Shown piece after piece: positions 7,357 through 16,974 of a stretch of 64,000 bases of DNA; position 1 is the first letter of the stretch; every line of letters begins with the position of its first letter. The DNA is from Bradyrhizobium sp. ORS 285. Its GTDB lineage: Bacteria; Pseudomonadota; Alphaproteobacteria; Rhizobiales; Xanthobacteraceae. A program made the position numbers and the translations under genes. The notes below the pieces were generated by a model that ran no database searches, was not told the origin of the DNA, and saw only the letters and a program-made list of their open reading frames with translations. The stretch covers positions 2,687,001 to 2,751,000 of the forward strand of contig NZ_LT859959.1 in the NCBI RefSeq assembly GCF_900176205.1, given 5' to 3'.

Positions 7357-8894
7357 GAGACGCCATGACCCATTTCATCGATCCGCGCCTGGGCGAGGCG
7401 ATCAGGCCGTTCTGGCCCGACTTCGCGAGCATCGGCTCGCATGTCGGCGGCCAGTGCGTCATCGGCGATGGCGCGACCGTCGCGGTGAATGATCCTGCAA
7501 CGGGGCAGTTGCTGTTCAGTTATTCCGATGCGGGGGCCGATGTCGCGGCAAGAGCTGCCGCCGCAGCCGTTGCCGGGCAGGCGGCATGGACCCGCGTTAC
7601 GGCCGCCGGCCGTGGTCGCCTAATGCAGGCGGTTGCCCGCGCGATCCTCGCTGCGGCCGAAGACTTGGCGAAGCTGGAATCGCTCTCCGCCGGCAAGCCG
7701 ATCCGCGACACCAGAGGCGAGGTCGCCAAGGTCGCGGAGATGTTCGAATACTATGCGGGCTGGGCCGACAAATTCCACGGCGACGTCATTCCCGTGCCGA
7801 CGAGCCATCTCAACTACACCCGGCGCGAGCCGATGGGAGTCGTGCTGCAGATCACGCCCTGGAATGCACCGGTCTTCACCGCCGGCTGGCAGATCGCGCC
7901 GGCGATCAGCATGGGCAATGCCGTACTGCTCAAGCCGTCCGAGCTGACGCCCTTGACCTCGCTGGCGCTCGCGGTCATCGCGGAAACCGCCGGCCTTCCG
8001 AAGGGCGTCGTCAACGTGCTCGCGGGCTTCGGCCACACCACCGGACAGGCGGCGCTCGCGCAAGCAGCGGTGAAGAAGGTCGTGTTCGTCGGCTCGGTGC
8101 CGACGGGACGGCTGATCGGCGAAGCTGCGGCGCGGCGGTTGGTGCCGTCCGTGCTCGAGCTCGGCGGCAAGTCCGCCAACATCGTGTTCGCCGATGCCGA
8201 TCTCGAACGCGCCGCGATCGGCGCGCAGGCCGCGATCTTCGGCGGTGCGGGACAGAGCTGCGTCGCGGGCTCGCGGCTGCTGGTGCAGAGCGCAGTGTAT
8301 GACCGCTTCGTCGATCTGGTCGCGCAAGGCGCAGCCAAGATCAGATGCGGCGATCCGCTGTCCGTGGACACCGAGATCGGCCCGATCAACAACGCCAGGC
8401 AATATGATCATGTGCTGTCACTGATCCGCGAGGGTGCGGAGGAGGGCGCGGAGATCGTCACCGGCAGTAAAGGTGAGCGCGCGGACGGCGGCTACTACGT
8501 CAAGCCCACGGTGCTGAAGAACGTCACCAACACCATGGGTATCGCGCGCAAGGAAGTGTTCGGGCCCGTCGTCGCCGCGATCCGCTTCGAGACGGAAGAG
8601 GAGGCGATCGCGATCGCCAATGACAGCGAGTTCGGCCTCGCCGGCGCCGTGTGGACAAAGGACGTCGCGCGCGCGCACCGCGTCGCAGCGAGCGTGAAGG
8701 CCGGCACGTTCTGGATCAACTCCTATAAGACGATCAACGTCGCCTCGCCCTTTGGTGGCTACAACAACAGCGGCCACGGCCGCTCCTCCGGCGTCGAGGC
8801 GCTGTACGAATATACGCAGGTGAAGAGCGTGTGGGTTGAGACCGCGGCCGAGCCGGCGGTCGCGTTCGGCTACGCACCCGGCTTGCGCGATTGA
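7353..8894 (+). CDS. NAD(P)+-dependent aldehyde dehydrogenase
   Basis: The protein has 513 residues from the ATG overlapping the upstream stop, or 509 from a second ATG at 7365; either start is possible. ALDH superfamily hallmarks are present: the cofactor region LQITPWNAPVFTAGWQIAPA, the general-base block LELGGKSANIVF, and the nucleophile block GGAGQSCVAGSRLL with Cys near residue 300. The C-terminal block SPFGGYNNSGHGRSSG is also typical. It oxidises an aldehyde to the acid. Coupling to a beta-hydroxyacid dehydrogenase and an N-carbamoyl amidohydrolase suggests amino-acid-derived semialdehydes as substrates. That is an inference from context. Confidence 0.93.
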   Translation: MRDAMTHFIDPRLGEAIRPFWPDFASIGSHVGGQCVIGDGATVAVNDPATGQLLFSYSDAGADVAARAAAAAVAGQAAWTRVTAAGRGRLMQAVARAILAAAEDLAKLESLSAGKPIRDTRGEVAKVAEMFEYYAGWADKFHGDVIPVPTSHLNYTRREPMGVVLQITPWNAPVFTAGWQIAPAISMGNAVLLKPSELTPLTSLALAVIAETAGLPKGVVNVLAGFGHTTGQAALAQAAVKKVVFVGSVPTGRLIGEAAARRLVPSVLELGGKSANIVFADADLERAAIGAQAAIFGGAGQSCVAGSRLLVQSAVYDRFVDLVAQGAAKIRCGDPLSVDTEIGPINNARQYDHVLSLIREGAEEGAEIVTGSKGERADGGYYVKPTVLKNVTNTMGIARKEVFGPVVAAIRFETEEEAIAIANDSEFGLAGAVWTKDVARAHRVAASVKAGTFWINSYKTINVASPFGGYNNSGHGRSSGVEALYEYTQVKSVWVETAAEPAVAFGYAPGLRD

Positions 8895-8968
8895 ACCTGC
8901 ATGGCATGATGAGTGCAGGAGCAGCGCAGCCCGCGAACGACACAGTTCCGGAATAAGGAACAGGAATC

Positions 8969-9925
8969 ATGCCGCGCTTCGTCAATGTCGCCATCGGCCA
9001 GCTCGGCCCCATCGCCAAGAGTGAGCCGCGCAGCGCGGTGGTCGCGCGGCTGACCGCCTTGATGAGGCAGGCGCATGCCAATGGCTGCGATCTCATCGTC
9101 TATCCCGAGCTCGCGCTGACCACCTTCTTCCCGCGCTGGTACATGGCCGATCAGGACGAGGTCGACACCTATTTCGAGCGCGAGATGCCGGGGCCCGAGA
9201 CGCAGCCGCTGTTCGCGCTCGCGAAGGAGCTGCGCGTCGGCTTCTGCTTGGGGTATGCTGAGCTCGCGATCGAGGACGGCGTCGTCCACCGCTACAACAC
9301 CGCCATTCTCGTCGACAAGGACGCCCGCATCGTCTCGAAATACCGCAAGGTGCATCTGCCGGGGCATGCCGAGCACGAGCCGTGGCGCAAGTTCCAGCAT
9401 CTGGAAAAACGCTATTTCGAGCCGGGCCGCAATTTCGGCGTCACGAACGCATTCGGCGGCGTGATCGGCATGGCGATCTGCAACGATCGCCGTTGGCCGG
9501 AGACCTATCGCGTCATGGGGCTGCAGGGCGTCGAGATGGTGCTGATCGGCTACAACACGCCGGTGCACAATCCGCCCGCGCCGGAGCATGACGACCTCTC
9601 GCTGTTCCACAACCGCCTCGTGATGCAGTCCGGTGCCTATCAGAACGGCACCTGGGTGATCGGCGTGGCGAAAGGCGGCATCGAGGAGGGCGTCGACGCC
9701 ATCGCCGGCAGCTGCATCATCGCGCCCTCGGGCGAGATCGTGGCGGCCTGCGCCACCAAGGGCGACGAGATCGCGTTGGCCCGCTGCGATCTCGATCTGT
9801 GCAAGTCCTACAAGCAGACGATCTTCAATTTCGACGTCCATCGCCAGCCGCAGGCGTACGGCATGATCGTCGAACGCAAGGGCGAGCGGCTGATGGCCGA
9901 CGGCTCGCCGGTGCAGAAGCCGTGA
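8969..9925 (+). CDS. N-carbamoyl-D-amino acid hydrolase
   Basis: This 318-residue nitrilase-superfamily amidohydrolase closely resembles the Agrobacterium D-carbamoylase by eye (shared GQ.GPIA, PELALTTFFPRW, MPGP, LPGH, FQHLEKRYFEPG, FNF..HRQPQ.YG). The catalytic triad is visible: Glu47 (YPELALT), Lys127 (KYRKVHLPG) and Cys171 (AICNDRRWPE). It hydrolyses N-carbamoyl-D-amino acids to D-amino acid, CO2 and NH3, the second step of hydantoin breakdown. No hydantoinase is in the window. The downstream ABC importer may bring in the carbamoyl compound or a peptide-like precursor. The ribosome-binding site AAGGAACAGG lies before the ATG. Confidence 0.9.
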   Translation: MPRFVNVAIGQLGPIAKSEPRSAVVARLTALMRQAHANGCDLIVYPELALTTFFPRWYMADQDEVDTYFEREMPGPETQPLFALAKELRVGFCLGYAELAIEDGVVHRYNTAILVDKDARIVSKYRKVHLPGHAEHEPWRKFQHLEKRYFEPGRNFGVTNAFGGVIGMAICNDRRWPETYRVMGLQGVEMVLIGYNTPVHNPPAPEHDDLSLFHNRLVMQSGAYQNGTWVIGVAKGGIEEGVDAIAGSCIIAPSGEIVAACATKGDEIALARCDLDLCKSYKQTIFNFDVHRQPQAYGMIVERKGERLMADGSPVQKP

Positions 9926-9928
9926 CGC

Positions 9929-10086
9929 GTAGGGTGGGCAAAGGCGCGCCGTGCTGTTTCCAAACGCGAGATCGCAATGGCGCCGTGCCCACCGTCTCGC
10001 TGCAGACCATGCGGCGCGATGGTGGGCACGGCGCCATCGCGACCTTGCATGTGGACGGGACAGGGCCTCGCCTTTGCCCACCCTAC
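9929..10086. repeat. Intergenic palindromic repeat, GTAGGGTGGGCAAAG family (copy 1)
   Basis: The element opens with GTAGGGTGGGCAAAGG and closes with the reverse complement CCTTTGCCCACCCTAC. Inner inverted GTGCCCACC / GGTGGGCAC pairs complete the structure. Seven such elements occur in this window, always between genes. Here it separates the amidohydrolase from the ABC importer operon. Confidence 0.85.
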
Positions 10087-10209
10087 GGCACCTTCATCCT
10101 TGCGCCCCATGCCTCATTTGCGTTCAAATGAATGCCCTCGACGTGCATGGCATGGGCCTTGCTTACAATTTCGGCAATTGAACTCGGTCACGTTGCATCA
10201 GGAGAGAAC

Positions 10210-11811
10210 ATGGATCGCAGAACGGTATTGAAGGGATTGGCGGGCGCGGGTGGTCTGGCGCTGACCGGCTTCGCAGCCCCCGCGATCGCGCAAGGCGCAA
10301 ACGCACGCACCCTGCGCTTCGTCCCGCAGGCCAATCTCGCCAATTTCGATCCGATCTGGGGCACGCAATATGTCGTGCGCAACGCAGCGGCGATGGTGTG
10401 GGACACGCTGTACGGCATCGACGACAAGTTCGTGCCGCAGCGCCAGATGGTGGAGTCCGAAGAAGTTTCCTCCGATGGACTGACCTGGACCTTCAAGCTG
10501 CGTCCCGGCCTGAAATTCCATGACGGCTCGCCGGTGCTCGCCAAGGACGTCGTCGCCAGCCTGACGCGCTGGTCGGCGCGTGACCCGATGGGCCTGATGC
10601 TGAAGGCCATCCAGAACGAGCTCACCGCGGTCGATGACAAGACCTTCAAATGGGTGCTGAAGCAGCCTTATCCGAAGATGCTGTTCGCGCTCGGCAAGGG
10701 CAACGCGCCGTGCGCTTTCGTGATGCCCGAGCGCATCGCACAGACCGATCCGTTCAAGCAGATCTCCGAATATGTCGGCTCTGGCCCGTTCAAATTCGCG
10801 AAGGGCGAATGGGTGCCGGGCGCCAAGGCCGTGTTCGAGAAGTTCGCCGACTACGTGCCGCGCGACGAGAAGCCGGTGTGGCTGGCCGGCGGCAAGAAGG
10901 TGCTGGTCGATCGCGTCGAGTGGGTGATCATGCCGGATCCCGCGACTGCTGCGGCCGCCTTGCAGAACGGCGAGGTCGACTGGTGGGAGAACCCGATCAC
11001 CGATCTCGTGCCGGTGCTGAAGGGCAACAAGAACATCGGTGTCGACATCGGCGACCCCCTCGGCAATGTCGGCTCGTTCCGCATGAACCATCTGCATGCG
11101 CCGTTCAACAATGCCAAGGCCCGCCAGGCCATCCTGATGGCGATGAGCCAGGAAGACTACATGCGCTCGCTGGTCGGCGACGACAACGCGCTGTGGAAGC
11201 CGCTGCCCGGCTTCTTCACCCCGGACACGCCGCTCTACACCGAAGCCGGCGGCGAGATCCTGAAGGGCAAGCGCGACTTCACCGCTGCCAAGAAGCTGCT
11301 CGAGGAAGCCGGCTACAAGGGCGAGCCGATCACCTGCGTGGTCGCGCAGGACCAGCCGATCACCAAGGCGTTCGGCGACGTCACCGCGGATCTTCTGAAG
11401 AAGCTCGGCATGAATGTCGACTTCGTCGCGACCGATTGGGGCACCGTCGGCGCCCGCCGCGCGCAGAAGACGCCGCCGTCGCAGGGTGGCTGGCACATGT
11501 TCCACACCTGGCACGCGGGCGCGGACTGCATCAACCCGGCGGCCTACACCGCGCTGCGCGCCAATGGCGACAAGGCCTGGTTCGGCTGGCCGACCAGCGA
11601 GAAGGTGGAGACCGAGATCACCAACTGGTTCAACGCCAAGTCGCTCGACGAGGAGAAGACCGTCGCGGCGCGCATCAACAAGGCGGCGCTCGACGACGTG
11701 GTGTTCGCACCCACCGGCTTCTTCCTCGGCTACACCGCCTGGCGCAAGAACGTCTCCGGCGTGACCAAGGGGCCGATCCCGCTGTTCTGGGGCGTGTCGA
11801 AGACCGCATAA
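10210..11811 (+). CDS. ABC transporter substrate-binding protein, SBP family 5 (peptide/opine type)
   Basis: The ATG at 10210 follows CAGGAGAG and gives a Tat-like signal peptide (MDRRTVLKGLAGAGGLALTG, then FAAPAIAQ). The frame is open further upstream, but that part looks non-coding. The 533-residue length and internal features (SSDGLTWTFKLRPGLKFHDG at ~85-105, later NPITDLVPVLKG) are those of DppA/OppA-like periplasmic binding proteins. It captures the ligand for the two permeases and two ATPases that follow. The ligand is unknown. The neighbouring N-carbamoyl hydrolase and dehydrogenases hint at a modified amino acid or peptide. Confidence 0.93.
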   Translation: MDRRTVLKGLAGAGGLALTGFAAPAIAQGANARTLRFVPQANLANFDPIWGTQYVVRNAAAMVWDTLYGIDDKFVPQRQMVESEEVSSDGLTWTFKLRPGLKFHDGSPVLAKDVVASLTRWSARDPMGLMLKAIQNELTAVDDKTFKWVLKQPYPKMLFALGKGNAPCAFVMPERIAQTDPFKQISEYVGSGPFKFAKGEWVPGAKAVFEKFADYVPRDEKPVWLAGGKKVLVDRVEWVIMPDPATAAAALQNGEVDWWENPITDLVPVLKGNKNIGVDIGDPLGNVGSFRMNHLHAPFNNAKARQAILMAMSQEDYMRSLVGDDNALWKPLPGFFTPDTPLYTEAGGEILKGKRDFTAAKKLLEEAGYKGEPITCVVAQDQPITKAFGDVTADLLKKLGMNVDFVATDWGTVGARRAQKTPPSQGGWHMFHTWHAGADCINPAAYTALRANGDKAWFGWPTSEKVETEITNWFNAKSLDEEKTVAARINKAALDDVVFAPTGFFLGYTAWRKNVSGVTKGPIPLFWGVSKTA

Positions 11812-11825
11812 GGCGCTGACCACAG

Positions 11826-12767
11826 ATGCTCGCTTATGCGCTCCGACGCGTGCTGTCGACCTTGCCCGTGATGGCGATCGTCGCGCTGTTCGTCTTCAGC
11901 CTGCTGTACATCGCGCCGGGTGATCCCGCCGCGGTGATTGCCGGCGACCAGGCGAGCCCGGCCGACGTCGAGCGCATCCGCGCCAATCTCGGACTGGACC
12001 AGCCTTTCCTGGTCCAGTTCGGCAGCTGGGTGTGGCGCCTGCTGCACTTTGATCTCGGTACATCGATCTTCACCAATCTGCCGGTGGCGTCGATGATCGC
12101 CCAGCGCATTGAACCTACTCTGTCGCTGATGATGGTCACCTTGGTCCTGACCATCATCATCGCGGTGCCGCTCGGCGTCCTCGCGGCGTGGAAGGCGGGC
12201 ACCTGGATCGACCGCGTGATCATGGCCTTCGCCGTGTTCGGCTTCTCGGTGCCGGTGTTCGTGGTCGGCTACATCCTCGCTTATGTCTTCGCCTTGAAGT
12301 TCGACCTGCTGCCGGTGCAGGGCTATACGCCGTTGTCGCAAGGCTTCTGGCCGTGGCTGCAGAACCTGATCCTGCCGGCGGTCGCGCTCGGCTGCGTCTA
12401 CATCGCGCTGATCGCGCGCATCACCCGCGCCGCCATGCTCGAGGTGCTGCAGCAGGACTACATCCGCACCGCGCGCGCCAAGGGCCTGGGGCAGGGCGGC
12501 ATCCTGTTCATCCACGCGCTGAAGAACGCGGCGGTGCCGATCGTCACCGTGGTCGGCATCGGCATCGCGCTGCTGATCGGCGGCGCCGTCGTCACGGAGA
12601 GCGTGTTCGCGATTCCCGGTTTGGGACGGCTCACCATCGATGCCATCCTGCGCCGTGACTATCCCGTCATCCAGGGCATCGTGCTGCTGTTCAGCTTCGT
12701 CTATGTGCTCGTCAATCTCCTGATCGACATCACCTACACCCTGGTCGACCCGAGGATCCGCTATTGA
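11826..12767 (+). CDS. ABC importer permease (DppB-like)
   Basis: This 313-residue protein has six predicted membrane helices. Residues 1-~100 carry the family N-terminal helix (MLAYALRRVLSTLPVMAIVA) and periplasmic region. The cytoplasmic EAA loop is visible as YIRTARAKGLGQGGILFIHA (~217-236). It pairs with the next permease to form the channel of a dipeptide/oligopeptide-type importer. It starts 14 bases after the binding-protein gene and overlaps the next gene by four bases (TTGA), typical of a tight operon. Confidence 0.94.
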   Translation: MLAYALRRVLSTLPVMAIVALFVFSLLYIAPGDPAAVIAGDQASPADVERIRANLGLDQPFLVQFGSWVWRLLHFDLGTSIFTNLPVASMIAQRIEPTLSLMMVTLVLTIIIAVPLGVLAAWKAGTWIDRVIMAFAVFGFSVPVFVVGYILAYVFALKFDLLPVQGYTPLSQGFWPWLQNLILPAVALGCVYIALIARITRAAMLEVLQQDYIRTARAKGLGQGGILFIHALKNAAVPIVTVVGIGIALLIGGAVVTESVFAIPGLGRLTIDAILRRDYPVIQGIVLLFSFVYVLVNLLIDITYTLVDPRIRY

Positions 12768-13678
12768 CCGTCACTACAACCTCTCCGCCGCCAGGCCTCG
12801 TCGTCGCGCCTGTTCTGCCGGACCTGATGGCGGCGCCGAAGATCCGCCGCGGAGCCATCGGCTTTCTGCGCAACCATCCGACGGTCGCGATCGGCGGCGC
12901 GCTGCTTCTCGTGCTCGTGATTATCGGTGTGTTCGCGCCGTTCCTCTTCACCGTCGATCCCACCGCGATCGCGCCGGCCAAGCGTACGCGCTTGCCGTCG
13001 GCGGATTTCTGGTTCGGCACCGACGCGTTGGGACGCGACATCTATTCGCGCGTGCTCTACGGCACCCGCGTCTCGCTCACGGTGGGCCTGGCCGTTGCGC
13101 TCGGCGCGTCCTTGATCGGCCTCACCATCGGCCTCGTCGCCGGCTTCGTGCGCTGGGCCGACGGCGTCCTGATGCGCTGCATGGACGGGCTGATGTCGAT
13201 CCCGCCGATCCTGCTCGCGGTCGCGCTGATGGCGCTGACGCGCGGCAGCGTCGGGAACGTCATCCTCGCCATCACCATCGCCGAGATCCCGCGCGTCGCG
13301 CGCCTCGTCCGAGGCGTCGTGCTGAGTTTGCGCGAGCAGCCATATGTCGACGGCGCGGTCGCCTCGGGCACGCGCACGCCGATGGTGATCCTGCGCCACA
13401 TCCTGCCGAACACGACGGCGCCGATGCTGGTGCAGGCGACCTATATCTGCGCCAGCGCCATGATCACTGAGGCGATCCTCTCCTTCATCGGCGCCGGCAC
13501 ACCGCCGACCATTCCGTCCTGGGGCAACATCATGGCCGAGGGCCGCGCGCTGTGGCAGGTCAAGCCCTATATCGTGTTCTTCCCGGCAGCGTTCCTGTCG
13601 GTGACCGTGCTCGCCGTGAACCTCGTCGGCGACGGCCTCCGCGACGCCCTCGACCCGCGTATGGCGAAGTCACCATGA
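12764..13678 (+). CDS. ABC importer permease (DppC-like)
   Basis: The 304-residue second permease starts at a TTG that overlaps the previous stop. It carries the OppC/DppC N-terminal segment (residues ~25-60: RRGAIGFLRNHPTVAIGGAL), FWFGTDALGRDIYSRVLYGT (~80-100), and an EAA loop YVDGAVASGTRTPMVILRHI (~194-213). Five to six hydrophobic helices are present. It works with the upstream permease. A gap of 277 bases containing a repeat separates it from the ATPase genes. Confidence 0.94.
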   Translation: MTVTTTSPPPGLVVAPVLPDLMAAPKIRRGAIGFLRNHPTVAIGGALLLVLVIIGVFAPFLFTVDPTAIAPAKRTRLPSADFWFGTDALGRDIYSRVLYGTRVSLTVGLAVALGASLIGLTIGLVAGFVRWADGVLMRCMDGLMSIPPILLAVALMALTRGSVGNVILAITIAEIPRVARLVRGVVLSLREQPYVDGAVASGTRTPMVILRHILPNTTAPMLVQATYICASAMITEAILSFIGAGTPPTIPSWGNIMAEGRALWQVKPYIVFFPAAFLSVTVLAVNLVGDGLRDALDPRMAKSP

Positions 13679-13711
13679 GCGGAGTCCTCTCAAACCGTGC
13701 GGCCCGAGTGG

Positions 13712-13910
13712 GGGCCTCGCCCTTCGAGACGCCCGCCGCTGGCGGGCTCCTCAGGGTGAGGGGTGGGAGCGTGCGCTGTGGGGACCCTGATCATGGCGGC
13801 GCCGCAACGCCGATCTCGGACCCCAACCCTCATGGTGAGGAGCGCCGCGCCGAGTTGCCCGTGATCGCGGGCAGTTGCAATGCGCGGCGCGTCTCGAACC
13901 ATGAGGCCCC
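13712..13910. repeat. Intergenic repeat inside the ABC operon (TTCGAGACGC ... GCGTCTCGAA)
   Basis: The gap between permease and ATPase genes holds paired elements: CCTTCGAGACGC...CTCCTCAGGGTGAGG at the left, and CCCTCATGGTGAGGAGCGC ... GGCGCGTCTCGAACCATGAGG at the right. The outer CTTCGAGACGC / GCGTCTCGAA pair is inverted. It is a repeat inserted within an operon. No gene was seen in the gap. Confidence 0.6.
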
Positions 13911-13955
13911 GATGACACCGCACGAGGCTCCAACCGCTCGCCGGGAGCTGAACTG

Positions 13956-14941
13956 ATGCCGCTGCTCGAGGTCGAGAATCTCCAAGTGCATTTTCGCACC
14001 CCCACCGGCATCAACCGCGCCGTCGACGGCGTGTCGTTCCACGTCAACCCCGGCGAGACGCTCGCCATCGTCGGCGAATCCGGCTGCGGCAAGTCGGTCA
14101 CCTCGATGTCGATGATGCGGCTGATTCCTGAGCCGCCCGGCAAGATCGCGGGCTCGATCAAGCTCGAGGGCAGGGACATCCTGACGCTCAGCGATCGCGA
14201 GATGCGCGCGCTTCGCGGCAACGACATTTCGATGATCTTCCAGGAGCCGATGACCAGTCTCAATCCCGTGCTGACCGTCGGCCGCCAGATCGGCGAGACC
14301 TTGCGGCTGCATCAGGGACTTGATCAGGCGCAGGCCGAGGCGCGCGCGGTCGAGATGCTGACCCTCGTCGGCATCCCCGAGCCGGCACGACGCGTGCGCG
14401 AATATCCGCACCAGCTTTCGGGGGGCATGCGCCAGCGCGTGATGATCGCGATGGCGCTGGCGTGCAATCCAAAACTCCTGATCGCGGACGAGCCGACCAC
14501 CGCGCTCGACGTCACCATCCAGGCGCAGATCCTCAAGCTGATGCTCGAACTGAAGCAGCGCGTCGGCGCCGCGATCATCCTGATCACGCACGATCTCGGC
14601 GTCGTCGCCGAGGTCGCCGAGCGCGTGATGGTGATGTATGCGGGACGCAAGGTCGAGGAAGCGCCGGTCAAGGAGCTGTTCCGCTCGCCGCGTCATCCCT
14701 ATACGCAGGGCCTGCTCGGCGCGCTGCCCAAGCTTGGCTCGTCGCTGTCGGGCGAGACCAAGCGCCTTGCGGAAATTCCCGGCCAGGTGCCGGACCTCAA
14801 GCAGCGCATCGAGGGCTGCGTGTTCGCCGGCCGCTGTGCGCTCGCCACGGACGTCTGCCGCCAATACGCGCCGGGCCTGGAGCAGAAAGCCGCGCATCAC
14901 ATCGCCGCCTGTCATTTCGCCTTGAAGGAGCAGGCCGCCGC

Positions 14942-14945
<4 letters not shown>
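13956..14945 (+). CDS. ABC importer ATPase 1 (DppD-like)
   Basis: This 329-residue nucleotide-binding protein has Walker [12 protein letters not shown] (~42-52), Q-loop [15 protein letters not shown] (~92-106), signature [12 protein letters not shown] (~156-167) and Walker [14 protein letters not shown] (~173-185). The C-terminal oligopeptide-transporter extension contains [17 protein letters not shown], a Cys cluster typical of DppD/OppD. It powers the importer together with the next gene, which it overlaps by four bases (ATGA). Confidence 0.95.
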
Positions 14946-15916
<971 letters not shown>

Positions 15917-15923
15917 CGCGACC

Positions 15924-16005
15924 GTAGCCCGGATGAGCGCAGCGACATCCGGGTTCTCATGAGCCGCGCGTTGAACCCGGATCTCGCTACGCTCATCCGG
16001 GCTGC
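15924..16005. repeat. Palindromic repeat, GTAGCCCGGATGAGCG family (copy 1)
   Basis: GTAGCCCGGATGAGCGCAGC at the left is mirrored by GCTACGCTCATCCGGGCTGC at the right, with the half-site GACATCCGGG inside. A second full copy is at 18941-19023 and a half copy at 22181-22213. Confidence 0.8.
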
Positions 16006-16027
16006 ACGTGACACACGCTCTCACCGC

Positions 16028-16107
16028 GTCATTGCGAGCGGAGCGAAGCAATCCAGGGGCGTGGGCGGGACCCTGGATTGCTTCGTCGCTGCGCTCCTCG
16101 CAATGAC
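16028..16107. repeat. Palindromic repeat, GTCATTGCGAGCGNAGCGAAGCAATCC family (copy 1)
   Basis: GTCATTGCGAGCGGAGCGAA / GCAATCC at the left and GGATTGCTTCG...CTCGCAATGAC at the right form a large hairpin. Two more complete copies lie at 19237-19310 and 29406-29503. Confidence 0.85.
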
Positions 16108-16587
16108 GGATGAGAGAGCGTGCATGGTCTCGACGAGCATGACTCGGGTGCATGTGCGGAGCGCGGTCCGACGGACCTCCGCTTTTGGGCCATCCTCCGC
16201 CCTCGTCCCGGGCAAGCCTGCCGACGCGCAGCGGCGGCGGGCGCTGACCCGGGACCCATACTCCGTGACGGTCGTTGGCTTGCGCAAGTCGGGCCATCTC
16301 GTGTCACGGCATCGTCCTGTGGTTATGGATCCCGGCGTGCGCCGGGATGACGGCGGAGGTGGTGCAGGCAGCAGGTTTCTGTCGGCAGAGCTGCAGTGCT
16401 TGCCTTGCCGTCTGCGGCCCATCCGCCACACCGGCCTTGCCAATCCCCAGCGACAGCCTGCCATCCCCAAGGCGGTGCATTGTCACCGCCCGACCCGGCG
16501 ACTAGAAATTGATCCGGTTGAGGAATCTCCAATTCGCCGGGCTGGGACATCGACCCGCCGGCCTGTCCCGCGTTCGAAGAGGCCGCC
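16108..16587. other. Gene-free stretch with further repeat fragments
   Basis: No credible gene is seen. The segment holds fragments of other intergenic repeats: CTCGTCCCGGGCAAGC ... CCCGGGACCCATACTCCGTG (~16201-16268) and the short hairpin ATCCCGGCGTGCGCCGGGAT (~16329-16348). The remainder up to the csaA start shows nothing recognisable except possible promoter sequence. Confidence 0.5.
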
Positions 16588-16959
16588 ATGCATCTCGCCC
16601 ATGATCCGACAGCACCGGCAGCGGCCCAGATCAGCTTCGACCAGTTTCTCGCCGTCGACATCCGCGTCGGCACCATCGTCGCCGCCGAGCCGTATCCGGA
16701 GGCGCGCAAGCCGTCGCTGAAGCTGACGATCGATTTCGGCGAGGGCATCGGCACCAAGCGCTCGAGCGCGCAGATCGCCTCGCTCTATGATCCGGCCACC
16801 CTGGTCGGTCGCCAGGTCGCCGCTGTCGTCAACTTCCCGCCGCGGCAGATCGGCAAGTTCATGTCCGAGGTGCTGACGCTCGGCTTTCCCGATGACCAGG
16901 GCAATGTCGTGCTGTTCAAGCCCGACAAGGCCGTGCCCAACGGCGCGCGGTTGTTCTGA
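16588..16959 (+). CDS. csaA: CsaA-like tRNA-binding domain protein
   Basis: This 123-residue protein is a single tRNA-binding (EMAP/OB-fold) domain. Visible landmarks are FLAVDIRVGTIVAAEPYPEA (~22-41), GEGIGTKRSSAQI (~54-66) and QVAAVVNFPPRQIGKFMSEV (~78-97), which match CsaA of Bacillus and related MetRS C-terminal domains. CsaA proteins form dimers and bind tRNA; a chaperone-like role in secretion has been described for the Bacillus protein. The length fits the family. It sits 15 bases before the glycosidase gene, so the two may be co-transcribed, though no functional link is apparent. Confidence 0.9.
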   Translation: MHLAHDPTAPAAAQISFDQFLAVDIRVGTIVAAEPYPEARKPSLKLTIDFGEGIGTKRSSAQIASLYDPATLVGRQVAAVVNFPPRQIGKFMSEVLTLGFPDDQGNVVLFKPDKAVPNGARLF

Positions 16960-16974
16960 GCGGGGGGCGAGACC

